Shown here: positions 35,749 to 43,634 of the stretch, piece after piece
How the letters are laid out: every line of letters starts with the position of its first letter
Position numbering within the stretch: the first letter of the stretch is position 1
Source of the DNA: Mesorhizobium sp.
Lineage (GTDB): Bacteria > Pseudomonadota > Alphaproteobacteria > Rhizobiales > Rhizobiaceae
Direction: 5' to 3'
Length of the DNA stretch: 64,000 bases
NCBI RefSeq assembly: GCF_004962245.1
Contig: NZ_SUHQ01000025.1
Span: 54,766 to 118,765 of the forward strand
The notes under the pieces: model-generated
Database searches by the model: none
Told to the model about the DNA's origin: nothing
Seen by the model: the letters and a program-made list of their open reading frames with translations, nothing else
Made by a program: the position numbers and the translations under genes

Positions 35749-36525
35749 ATGATAAAGCGCGACATAGCTGGGCATAAGTCCCTTGCAGACGCCGTTCGGG
35801 AGTTGATCGGAACCGAAGACAATCGTCGTCATGTACAGAAGCTGTTTGGGCCAGTCGACACAGAGCTAAGCCCAACCCTAGCTTCATTACTTGAGGCGGA
35901 GAAACTGCTGACCGAGGCGAGCATCGGCGCGGTGCTGGATGGCCTCGGTCTCGCGCGTTATGACGAGGGCGTAAGCGACCTGACGGACGAACTTCGGCAG
36001 CTAGCCGCCACTGACGGGACGGTGGGAATGATAACCGGCGCCGTCGCGATCGCCGAACGCCACGGCTTTGCGCGCGCCCTTGGAGCCTGGCTCGCCGACG
36101 CCCTGCTGGCGCAACGGCTGGGTTGGGCACACGCGGTGCCGTTGCTCGGCGCCGAAGCGGCCCTGGGCACAAGCGTCCGCCCGCGTAGATCAGCAGCCAA
36201 CTCGGTGGCGACAGGCATTGAGACCGATCCTGAGCGTGCCAAAAGTCTGCTTGCCGCGCAGGCGCGGGCTGCGCTACGCGCCATCGATCTTTCCGCCGAG
36301 CTCGAGCGCCGCTCGGACCAGCTGCTTGCTGTTGCGCCGAAACTCAGGGCCAAGGCGGCGGATCTTGTTGTCGACAAGCTGCTGTCCGACGATGCGATCG
36401 TTGCCTCGGAAAAGATCGCCGGTAGGAGTGGCCGTGGGCTGCGCCGCCTGTTCGACCGTCTGGTCGAGCTAGGCGCCGTCCGAGAGCTATCCGGCCGCCC
36501 GACCTTCCGCATCTACGGGCTCTGA
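35749..36525 (+). CDS. DUF1403-like protein, N-terminally reduced
   Basis: About 258 residues from ATG 35749; the frame is open from 35584 and the true start is unclear. The conserved part runs AVAIAERHGFARALGAWLAD, AQRLGWAHAVPLLGAEAALG, then a C-terminal helical region QLLAVAPKLRAKAADLVVDK and a winged-helix-like end (GLRRLFDRLVELGAVRELSG). Related genes occur next to scpB in rhizobial plasmids and islands, as here, with the scpB remnant 5 bases downstream. The function is unknown; a DNA-related role is inferred only from the neighbour and the helical C-terminus. Confidence 0.65.
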   Translation: MIKRDIAGHKSLADAVRELIGTEDNRRHVQKLFGPVDTELSPTLASLLEAEKLLTEASIGAVLDGLGLARYDEGVSDLTDELRQLAATDGTVGMITGAVAIAERHGFARALGAWLADALLAQRLGWAHAVPLLGAEAALGTSVRPRRSAANSVATGIETDPERAKSLLAAQARAALRAIDLSAELERRSDQLLAVAPKLRAKAADLVVDKLLSDDAIVASEKIAGRSGRGLRRLFDRLVELGAVRELSGRPTFRIYGL

Positions 36526-36530
36526 CGATA

Positions 36531-37248
36531 ATGGTGCAAGCGGCGCGCAGGCGAGGGGGGAGCCGGTCAGATGACCGTCGATCAGCTGACCAGCTGTTTG
36601 ACCGGGAGCTGGATCACCTGCCGCCGGAGGCGCGTTGGCGCGAATGGATGAACCGTGTCGAGGCCACGATCTTTGCTGCCGGTGAACCAGTCGGCCGCGA
36701 GACGCTGGCTCGCGTCGTCGGCAAAAGCTGCAGCATTGATCTTCTCATCGACGACATCCGCGAAGAACTGCGCGGTCGACCCTATGACCTCGTTGCCGTC
36801 GCTGGTGGCTGGAAGCACCTGACCCGGCCTGCCTATGCCGATGCGATCCGCAGTGCATTTGACACAGCCGTTGGCGGCGGTGGGGGTGCGGGCGATCTCA
36901 CGCAGTCGGAGGTGCTGGTGCTGATGTGCATCGCCTATTTCCAGCCGATCACCCGCGCCGAGCTTTCTTCCTTCTTCGGCAAGAGATCAGTCGCGATTTT
37001 ATTGGTCATCTGCGCGGTGCCGGTCTGATCGCTTCCGGCCCGCGTAGCCCGACGCCGGGCGCGCCCACACTTATGTCACGACCAAAGAATTCCTGCTGGA
37101 GTTCGGGCTTGATACGCTGCGCGATTTGCCGGATTTCGAGGCGCTCGAGGATGCCGGGTTGCTGTCGAAGGAGAAATTACTGGCTGGTGACATCATCCCT
37201 GACTTTGTTGTCGACCAAGATTACGTCGGAGTCGAACTCGACAAATAG
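36531..37248 (+). pseudogene. ScpB-family (SMC-Scp complex) pseudogene with two frameshifts
   Basis: The first part encodes WMNRVEATIFAAGEPVGRET and DLTQSEVLVLMCIAYFQPIT, the ScpB winged-helix domains. At about 36983 a missing base breaks FGK-EISRDFIGHLRGAGLIA. At about 37068 a second missing base breaks APYTYVTTKEFLLEFGLDTL. Restoring both bases gives a continuous chain ending near AGDIIPDF. ScpB-like proteins of this plasmid/island type accompany DUF1403 genes. With both breaks the protein cannot be made. Confidence 0.85.
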
Positions 37249-37664
37249 CCGTGCCGCTTTGCGAGTGAGTTTTGTCCGAAATTCGTAGCATATTTCTGAC
37301 CTCTCAACCGTGATCTCGTACGAAATAGGACTACATCTTTCGGACAAAGTCCCCGGCATTAACCCGCCAATCGCTTCGGTTGCCGCCCGAAGCGCCAAGC
37401 TAGTCGCGGAGCCTCAACAGGTTGTCCTAGGTTAGGTCGAGGCGACTGATAGGAGGTTTGGAGCGTCGGCGCCTGCCCAATTTCAAAGGCGTCGGGCACG
37501 CTGGAAAGGCTGACTTGGCTGCGCTCGAGCTGCCCATTCCAACGACGGGGAGGGGACACGACATTTGACCGACCTGCGATCAGTGATGCGCATGATCGCG
37601 TTTACAGGGACGGCAGGCTCAGCCGTGTTGGCCGGGGCGGAAGTGCTATCACAAGAGTTGCTCG
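37249..37664. repeat. Intergenic region with an 11-bp inverted repeat
   Basis: TTTGTCCGAAA (37271-37281) and TTTCGGACAAA (37338-37348) are perfect inverted copies 56 bases apart, lying just after the scpB pseudogene. They may be ends of a lost element or recombinase sites. No gene is supported in this region. Confidence 0.55.
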
Positions 37665-38444
37665 CTACGCCGGGATAAGCTTCTTGACCTCGATCTCAGC
37701 CGAATTCGGCATGTCATCGGCTTCGTACTTGCGGACCCTGGCGATGATGTCCTTGGCGCGCGTGATCTTGTCGTTGCGCCATTGGGCCACTTCGTTCGCC
37801 GACAGGTTGTCGAACACTTTGAAGAAGTAGTCCTTCTGGGTGTAGCAGCCATAAAAGCCCAGGCCGACGATCCATTTTTCGAGGCCGTACGAATCGTAGA
37901 CATAGCCGGCTTCTGCGTTCCAGAATTTGACGAGGCGCACGGTTGGCTTGATCAAATAGGAATTGTTGCCGTTGACAGTCTCGAGCGTGCTGTTGAAATC
38001 GTTCGGGTTCGTGCTTTGCCACTCATCGGGACCCTTGGGGATCTGATACGTCGTGCCCCACGAGAGCAAGGCGGGCACTAGGTCGAACTTGATATGGTTG
38101 AGCTCCAGCACCACCGTGGGGCTCGATTGGTAGAGTTCGGAGTTGGCGTATTTCTGCTCGGCGAACTTACGCAGTCGGGTGAGGTAGGTCTGTGGGTTCA
38201 GTCCGCCTTTTTCAAAAACGATCATGTAGTCAACGTCCGAGTGCGCATCCATCTTGCGGGGAAGGATCGTGCCACGGGTGTGCGAGCCGAACCGGAAATG
38301 CGACGTTAGGCCATCACCGGCGACCGTGAAATAACTGGCCAGCCGGGAGCTCAAGGTCGTGACCGAGGTCGCGATCGAGGCCTTCTCGTCGGCCGAGAGC
38401 ACCGCGTCGCTTGCACGGGATACGAGGTAGCTATTGACTGTCAT
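37665..38444 (-). CDS. CD-NTase-like nucleotidyltransferase (CBASS type), module A
   Basis: 259 residues. The NTase motif GSHTRGT (53-59) is followed by D70-x-D72 in SDVDYMIVF and a third acidic residue D121 in IKFDLVPAL. This is the complete metal-binding set of the cGAS/DncV-like (SMODS) fold. The C-terminal helices (LIKPTVRLVKFWNAEAGYVY, GLEKWIVGLG) match the OAS1-C-type substrate-side domain. It should make a cyclic or linear oligonucleotide after phage sensing. It overlaps the upstream SLATT gene by 14 bases, so the SLATT protein is the probable partner effector. Confidence 0.85.
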   Translation of the reverse strand: MTVNSYLVSRASDAVLSADEKASIATSVTTLSSRLASYFTVAGDGLTSHFRFGSHTRGTILPRKMDAHSDVDYMIVFEKGGLNPQTYLTRLRKFAEQKYANSELYQSSPTVVLELNHIKFDLVPALLSWGTTYQIPKGPDEWQSTNPNDFNSTLETVNGNNSYLIKPTVRLVKFWNAEAGYVYDSYGLEKWIVGLGFYGCYTQKDYFFKVFDNLSANEVAQWRNDKITRAKDIIARVRKYEADDMPNSAEIEVKKLIPA

Positions 38445-38949
38445 TGGTGGGAACCTTTGTCGACCGCGTGCTTGGGTTCGCCGGCGTTAATGCCGTCGCG
38501 GGCCCTCTTAAAATCGCGGTCTGAAAAGCAGGGCTTGCCTGGTTCAGTTCATCGCGCCGCGTGGTGAAGCCTTTCAGGGCGGTCAGCACGGTTTCGGCAT
38601 CGGGCGTGTTGTCGAGTTCGACCTCGCGGAAAACGCGGGAATTGTTGCGTAGCGCCAGGTACTGGTCGCCCGAACTCTTGTGGTCAGCCGACTTCTCACC
38701 GGGTTTCAGGAACGTCATCAGCGACGTGAGGACGGCAACGCAAAGCGCCATAGAACCCGCGGCGACAGGATAGTCCTTGAAAAAAGCAGCGCCCGCTGCG
38801 GTGCTGAGGATCACCGAGGGAATGCCGAAGACATAGTTCCACACCGCCCAGCGCGCTGAAGCGTTGAAGTGCGCTTTGCCGGAATGAATACAATCTTCTT
38901 CCATGCGGAGAAGTTCATCTCTCACGCGTTCCCGCGTCACGTCGGGCAT
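38431..38949 (-). CDS. SLATT-domain two-TM protein, likely membrane effector of module A
   Basis: 172 residues from ATG 38949 (AAAGGAGACATC). Helices at 37-57 and 62-82 (NYVFGIPSVILSTAAGAAFF; PVAAGSMALCVAVLTSLMTF) cross the membrane. An amphipathic N-terminal helix and a charged C-terminal helical part (GDQYLALRNNSRVFREVELD) complete the SLATT layout described for SMODS-associated pore-forming effectors. It overlaps the CD-NTase gene by 14 bases. The expected role is to permeabilise the inner membrane when the CD-NTase signal binds. Confidence 0.82.
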   Translation of the reverse strand: MPDVTRERVRDELLRMEEDCIHSGKAHFNASARWAVWNYVFGIPSVILSTAAGAAFFKDYPVAAGSMALCVAVLTSLMTFLKPGEKSADHKSSGDQYLALRNNSRVFREVELDNTPDAETVLTALKGFTTRRDELNQASPAFQTAILRGPATALTPANPSTRSTKVPTNDSQ

Positions 38950-39127
38950 GATGTCTCCTTTGGAGGAGAGAACTAGCACGCCTCACCTGGCCAAGCTGCG
39001 GAATTTCAATTTATCCCCTTCTTTCAGCGGGTTAGTCTGGGACGGAACGTCGAAGCAACAGCTGCGGCTTGGTTGGGGGAATACTGCTGCCGGAGGTGCT
39101 TGGCGCGCCGTAGTGCCGACGTCGCTG

Positions 39128-40285
39128 CTAGCAGCCGTCGGACACGGGGCTCGATGCGGCCAAGGCCATTTTTGCTTCAAGGCGGGAGGCCTTTTCCGGG
39201 GTGTCAATATACTGAGAAAGATCCGGTTTCGGCCCGAAGATATCCCGCCAGACGATCTGGATTTCATTGTTGTGTCGGCGGACCTCGGTGCTGATCGTCG
39301 GTACGAGACGCGCATGGGCACAAATCAGCGCATCGCTCGACCGGTCCTGGCCGACCGTCATCCGGTACGCGAATTGAGCGATTGTTCGATTGAACCGGCG
39401 AACTTTGTGCTTATCCGTGACGTCGCGGTGCCGTGTCAGGACGCCAAACGGCTGACGCTTGCTTGAACCGCGCACCAGCATGCGGGCGGTCAGGGGAAAG
39501 ATCAGCTCGATGTCACCGGAGTGATCATAGGGGGTGCGTGCGAGCAGCGGTTCGCGCGGGTCATATGTACACACCGGATTGTCGGAAGTCAGGAATGGGA
39601 TGTCGGTCTTGTTGTGGAGAACCTCGAAGCCAAGCCGAAAGCAGAGATCGCCGAACGTCTTGAATTCGTCCTCCATCGCGAGCAGTGTTTCATGCGGATT
39701 GACGCCGACCGGCACGGTGTCGAACTGACCGGCGTAGCGTTCCAATTCTGGCGGCAGTTTGCCGATTTCCTCGAGCACCTTGCATTCGCTTCGCAGCTTA
39801 GCCTCCAGCATAAGCGCGATGCGATCTCGGGTCGCCGGAACGCGCGTCCGCATGATCGTTTGCATGCCTTGGACATTGAAGGATAAAGCCGGTGAAAGAC
39901 GACGAGCCTGAAGCGCACGGACGGTCTCCGGCCAAACGGTCTCGATCGGATTCCAGAGGTCTTCGAATCTGTGGTTTTCTTGACCGCCACCGGGGAGTTT
40001 CTGAGAGTAATAGTAGTTCTCGTACCCAGTTGCCCTCGGCTGCTTCGGCAGCGGTGCCTCTGGCGCCTCGGCCCGATAGACTTGGACACGGCCGCGGTCA
40101 TCGGCGAAGCCTTCCATATAGGTGACCGAGATGAAGTGGTGTTTTCGGTTCTTCCGTCCCGCCCCGCTGCGGACCGGATTGAAGATGCTAAATGGCCTCA
40201 CATCGCCATCGATGGGGACGTCTCCCCATTTGCCAAAAAACAAGGGTGACTGCTCCATGGTCCTGTGGTCGGGCTCCCCGGTCAC
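39128..40285 (-). CDS. DUF4238 protein, module A
   Basis: 385 residues from GTG 40285 (AAGGTGCA upstream; ATG 40258 is an alternative). The DUF4238 signature KNRKHHFISVTYMEGFADDR is near residues 41-60, followed by YENYYYSQKLPG and LTSDNPVCTYDPREPL. The function of the domain is unknown; it recurs in phage-defence islands. It lies 37 bases after the TIR gene and 178 bases before the SLATT gene, all on the minus strand. Confidence 0.78.
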   Translation of the reverse strand: MTGEPDHRTMEQSPLFFGKWGDVPIDGDVRPFSIFNPVRSGAGRKNRKHHFISVTYMEGFADDRGRVQVYRAEAPEAPLPKQPRATGYENYYYSQKLPGGGQENHRFEDLWNPIETVWPETVRALQARRLSPALSFNVQGMQTIMRTRVPATRDRIALMLEAKLRSECKVLEEIGKLPPELERYAGQFDTVPVGVNPHETLLAMEDEFKTFGDLCFRLGFEVLHNKTDIPFLTSDNPVCTYDPREPLLARTPYDHSGDIELIFPLTARMLVRGSSKRQPFGVLTRHRDVTDKHKVRRFNRTIAQFAYRMTVGQDRSSDALICAHARLVPTISTEVRRHNNEIQIVWRDIFGPKPDLSQYIDTPEKASRLEAKMALAASSPVSDGC

Positions 40286-40322
40286 TGCACCTTGTCGGGC
40301 ATGACCCTGCGGATTGGGATCC

Positions 40323-41525
40323 TCAGCTTCGGCTCTTCACGAAGCGCCGCGTGGCGTCCGTTTTCACCACCCTGATCGAATTGTACTGGCTGGCGAGTAC
40401 CTTGTAGTCGACGATCAGCTTGCGGGCCATCAGATAGGCCAGAGCGGGGTTTATGCGCCTCGGCTCCCAGCCGTACCGCTCGGCGACCTGGCCTGTATCG
40501 TGGGGCATCGACGGGTCGTTGATCAGGTCGGCAGCGATACGCAGCGCGTCATCTTCGGGCGACCAATCCATGAAATATTTGTCGAATGTGGCAAACAGGT
40601 CCTCCTTGGGCAAGACGCGGCCGAAGCTGACGGAAACCAGATCGCGCAGCTCGTGCAGAGCGTCCTCGATGTCCTCCTCTGACGCTTCAATGGTGGCCGC
40701 CAGCTCATCTACCCCTTTCTGAGGGTGCGAGAACATTGCATCCGACGTCTCCTCAACAAAGATCTTGGCAATTGCCGTTGCGACCTTGGAGTAACCCGTC
40801 GCCGGCTGCACAGCCGCAATGGGCGCTGCGCCGAGCTGCGGCTTACGCGTCACGCCATGGATGTCGTTCACCAGATTGCGCACGCCTTCGTCTAGGCGCG
40901 CGGCATCAAGTTCTGGCGAGAGCATGCCCGACAGAAGCGGCGGCAATTCCCGTGCCGCGACACCGTAGCGAAGGGCTATGAAGCGCGCCTGCCCAGAGAT
41001 GCGGCGGACCAGGCCGGCATCCATCTCCTGCTGGACCCACGGCTTCTGCATGGCGCTCGGAGTCAGCAGCACGATGAAATGCGTGCAGTTGCCCAGTCCC
41101 TCGTCGATTTTGCGGCGCAAGGAATCTCCGGAACGGATCTCCCATTCCGCCCACCAGGTATCGATTCCATCCGCCATCAGGGCGCGCGCGACCGTCTCTG
41201 CTAGCTCGCGATCGTCGAACGAGTAGCTGAGAAAGGCTTTCGGGGAGCCCTGTTGCAGGGGCAGGAACACAGTCGACGCCTGCTCATTGTCGCTCATCTT
41301 GTCCTTCACCAGCGCGAGAAGCTGCGGCGAGCCCTCAATACTGAGCCGCAAATCGTCAAGGGCTTCTCCAAGGACCAGGACAGTGGGAAATTCGCCTGTA
41401 TCAGGATGGCGAATGGCACTGAACCTCTCCCACAGCTGTTCCTTGATGCTCTCGACAGCCGCAGCTTCAAAATCCTTTGCAAAATCCCCCGAATCAAACG
41501 GCCGGCCATTGTATCGCATGCCCAT
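40323..41525 (-). CDS. TIR-domain protein with C-terminal helical domain
   Basis: 400 residues. The TIR domain covers about 96-175: KAFLSYSFDDRELAETVARA, then WWAEWEIRSGDSLRRKIDEG and FIVLLTPSAMQKPWVQQEM. The acidic residues E127 and E129 around WAEWEI are candidates for the NADase glutamate. A separate N-terminal region (1-90) and a C-terminal part with a winged-helix-like segment (GQVAERYGWEPRRINPALAY) flank it. TIR proteins of defence systems cleave NAD+ to abort infection or make signals. It is the first gene of the minus-strand module A row, starting 146 bases after the odd tRNA. Confidence 0.85.
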   Translation of the reverse strand: MGMRYNGRPFDSGDFAKDFEAAAVESIKEQLWERFSAIRHPDTGEFPTVLVLGEALDDLRLSIEGSPQLLALVKDKMSDNEQASTVFLPLQQGSPKAFLSYSFDDRELAETVARALMADGIDTWWAEWEIRSGDSLRRKIDEGLGNCTHFIVLLTPSAMQKPWVQQEMDAGLVRRISGQARFIALRYGVAARELPPLLSGMLSPELDAARLDEGVRNLVNDIHGVTRKPQLGAAPIAAVQPATGYSKVATAIAKIFVEETSDAMFSHPQKGVDELAATIEASEEDIEDALHELRDLVSVSFGRVLPKEDLFATFDKYFMDWSPEDDALRIAADLINDPSMPHDTGQVAERYGWEPRRINPALAYLMARKLIVDYKVLASQYNSIRVVKTDATRRFVKSRS

Positions 41526-41670
41526 ATTGAGTCCTCGTGTTGGTCCCTTGATATGAACATACGCAGAACAAATATCAAAGGGAGGCCAATTGAAAAACCA
41601 CGGTAGATTATGGGTCCGGTGCCGGAAATCTTTCGAGTTTCCGGAGCCGAGGGATCCATATCGAGGACAA

Positions 41671-41777
41671 TGGCGTGACGGCAGGACTTGAACCTGCGAC
41701 CTCCTCGCCCCTAGATAGCGGTGTCACGCACCACCCCGGTCGAAAGCGAGGCGCTCTATCCTCTGAGCTACGCCACG
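41671..41777 (-). tRNA. tRNA-like gene with a 39-nt anticodon loop (tRNA-Arg-like body)
   Basis: On the minus strand all arms are present. The acceptor is CGTGGCG/CGTCACG with one G-U pair. The D arm is GCTC...GAGC, the anticodon stem CCTCG/CGAGG, the T arm GCAGG-TTCAAGT-CCTGC, and the 3' end CCA is encoded. The loop between the anticodon-stem strands (plus 41708-41746) is 39 bases instead of 7. It begins CTTTCGA and contains a small hairpin GGTG-CGTGA-CACC. So there is a 32-base insertion, an intron-like segment, or the gene is dead. The body resembles tRNA-Arg but the anticodon cannot be assigned. Confidence 0.65.
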
Positions 41778-41783
41778 ATCTGC

Positions 41784-42266
41784 CTATGCATCGTTGTCCA
41801 CGACCAGCTGCGGCTTCTTACGCTTCAACCGGTTCGATCTCTCCTCGGCCGCCTTCTTGATCTCGGCGGCCTTTTCCAAGGCAAACGGCCTGGCGGCCTC
41901 GATCAGGCCATCGAAATGATAGCGGTTCGTCATGCTGCCATTGGGCGTGTTGCGCCGTTCCTCCCGGCCAAGAAGTTTAAGGGCCTCGAGCGCGGCAATG
42001 CGTTTCTGAATGGTGCGGGGCGTCACCCCGATTGCCTTGGCGATCGTCTCGACCGAGGGGTGGGGCAGGTTGTCGGGCAGCCACCAGTACTGGACCAAGT
42101 GGATGATGATGTTCATGTCGAGCGCATCGAGGCCGAGAGCCTGCTGCTTCTCGATGATGATGTTGGGGAAAGCGCTCCAGCCGGTGGCCATGAGTGCCTT
42201 GGTCCACTTCTTCTCGTTGGTGCGTAGCTTGTCGACGTCTGCTTTGGCGGTTTCTGGCTGGGCCAT
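41784..42266 (-). CDS. Helix-turn-helix protein, replication/transfer regulator type
   Basis: 160 residues from ATG 42266 (GGGAGCCTCAT upstream). The winged-helix part is ALDMNIIIHLVQYWWLPDNL, then PSVETIAKAIGVTPRTIQKR as the helix-turn-helix (HTH_36-like). The C-terminus is basic and helical (KAAEERSNRLKRKKPQ). Proteins of this build occur on plasmids and integrative elements. It lies 6 bases before the odd tRNA on the same strand. Confidence 0.7.
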   Translation of the reverse strand: MAQPETAKADVDKLRTNEKKWTKALMATGWSAFPNIIIEKQQALGLDALDMNIIIHLVQYWWLPDNLPHPSVETIAKAIGVTPRTIQKRIAALEALKLLGREERRNTPNGSMTNRYHFDGLIEAARPFALEKAAEIKKAAEERSNRLKRKKPQLVVDNDA

Positions 42267-42518
42267 ATGAGGCTCCCTGTGGTGAACTGCATCCAGATAT
42301 GGTGGTTTCCCGTGATGACGCAAGGGCATTGGGGACGGTTCTGCATTCAGGGGGAGGGTGTTTCACGGTTCGTCCGGCCTACGTCTCTTGATTCAGGGGC
42401 CGGGGACCCGCGCTACACCCGAAGAAGATGACTTGATAATATGAAGTGTCGATCAGATGAACCGTGCTATATGCAAGCGATAAGATAGGTCCCCCTGACC
42501 CAAGGTTCACCCGGGGTA

Positions 42519-42547
42519 TTGACAATCGGGTTGTCGACACCCATAGT
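42519..42547 (+). promoter_or_regulatory. Sigma70-type promoter upstream of a candidate small RNA
   Basis: TTGACA (42519-42524), a 17-base spacer and CATAGT (42542-42547). The -35 is perfect and the -10 matches 4 of 6. Confidence 0.5.
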
Positions 42548-42553
42548 TCCGTC

Positions 42554-42636
42554 GTGAGCATCGCTCCGGGGTTGGCGCCAGGCGCCAGCCGAACTTTTCA
42601 AAACGAAGGCCCGGCTAGTCCGGGTCTTTGTTTTTT
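42554..42636 (+). ncRNA. Candidate small RNA ending in a rho-independent terminator
   Basis: Downstream of the promoter-like pair lies a hairpin GGTTGGCGC-CAG-GCGCCAGCC (42570-42590). A terminator follows, AAGGCCCGG/CCGGGTCTT (42606-42614 and 42620-42628), then TGTTTTTT to 42636. No protein is encoded on this strand. Its 3' end overlaps the stop of the convergent DUF3800 gene, so an antisense effect is possible. The 5' end is estimated. Confidence 0.45.
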
Positions 42637-43493
42637 ATCCTGTCAAAGCAGCTGTATTTGATGCCACGGGACGCCAGCTCCTCGGGCGGCAGGTGCGCGT
42701 CGATGAGACGCTTGTGACCCATCAGGGCCCTATAGGGCCGGTAGGACGGGTCATATCCGCCCTTGGCCATCGGATAGAGGTAGAGATCGGCGATCTGCAG
42801 CATCGGTGTGGCTTTGGTCCTGCCGCGGGGCTCACCGCGCACGATGTCCTTGAACTCTTCTGCGGTCAACGACCCGTAGCCGGCCGAGTTGGCGCCGTCG
42901 AACGGCATGCCCTGCGTCTTCAGGATGCGCATATAGGCCACCAGATCACGGTCCTCGGCCTTGCCGGCACGTTCGAAGAACACGCGCAGCTTGCAGTCCT
43001 GGCTGCGGGCGTATTTAGCGGCGCGCTCGATCAGGATGCAGTAGGCGGTCTTGCACATGAACCAAAGTTGATCCTGATACCGGTCGCGGTAGCGGGCCAC
43101 ATAGCCCGGGCGGTCGATGACTGCGGCAATCCCAATGAGGGGCAGGGAGAGCAGCATCCGTTCCAGGTCACCCAGGAACTCGTAGGCAGCCTCAGGCTTC
43201 TTCAGCCAGCCGAAGTCGCCGCGCCCGCCCCTGATCGCCCAGGAGTGTAGGGGGTACGTTATGCCGTGTTGCTGGCAAAAGGCCTTGTGGCGACTGTAGA
43301 GCTCATCGACATCTTCCTCGTTGATGAGGATCCCGCCGAGGGCGAAATAATCCATCTCGTCGCGGCGCTTCTCTTTTGGCTCTCGGTCCGGCTCTCGGCT
43401 GCCGCTGTCATCGAGGTAGAGGTGGATTTCGCGGTCTGTCACGGGCAGGCTTTCATTGCCCGCACAGCTTGGCTCAAAAACCGGAGGCTGCAT
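42615..43493 (-). CDS. DUF3800 protein
   Basis: 292 residues; the start is uncertain because neither ATG 43493 nor GTG 43442 has a good ribosome binding site. The family signature is IHLYLDDSGSRE near residues 23-34, and a late acidic motif is MLQIADLYLYPMAKGG. DUF3800 has a predicted RNase H-like fold, with D in LDDSGS and D in QIADL as probable metal ligands. Members are frequent in defence and mobile islands. It lies upstream of the HTH gene on the same strand, separated by the small-RNA locus. Confidence 0.8.
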   Translation of the reverse strand: MQPPVFEPSCAGNESLPVTDREIHLYLDDSGSREPDREPKEKRRDEMDYFALGGILINEEDVDELYSRHKAFCQQHGITYPLHSWAIRGGRGDFGWLKKPEAAYEFLGDLERMLLSLPLIGIAAVIDRPGYVARYRDRYQDQLWFMCKTAYCILIERAAKYARSQDCKLRVFFERAGKAEDRDLVAYMRILKTQGMPFDGANSAGYGSLTAEEFKDIVRGEPRGRTKATPMLQIADLYLYPMAKGGYDPSYRPYRALMGHKRLIDAHLPPEELASRGIKYSCFDRIKNKDPD

Positions 43494-43634
43494 AGCAATC
43501 TGATGACCCGGCCGGGCGAGGGGGTTCAGCGCGGCGGCTTCTTGGCGTTGCGTTCCGCCTTTGACGGATCATCCGTAACAAAGGGCAGCTTGCCCTCGTT
43601 CCCAAACCCGATATCCAGTTTAGATTCGCCTTTC

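Noticed and set aside
41675..41860. Frame starting MTAGLEPATSSP over the tRNA-like gene
   Set aside because: This is the well-known false protein produced by reading a tRNA antisense strand.
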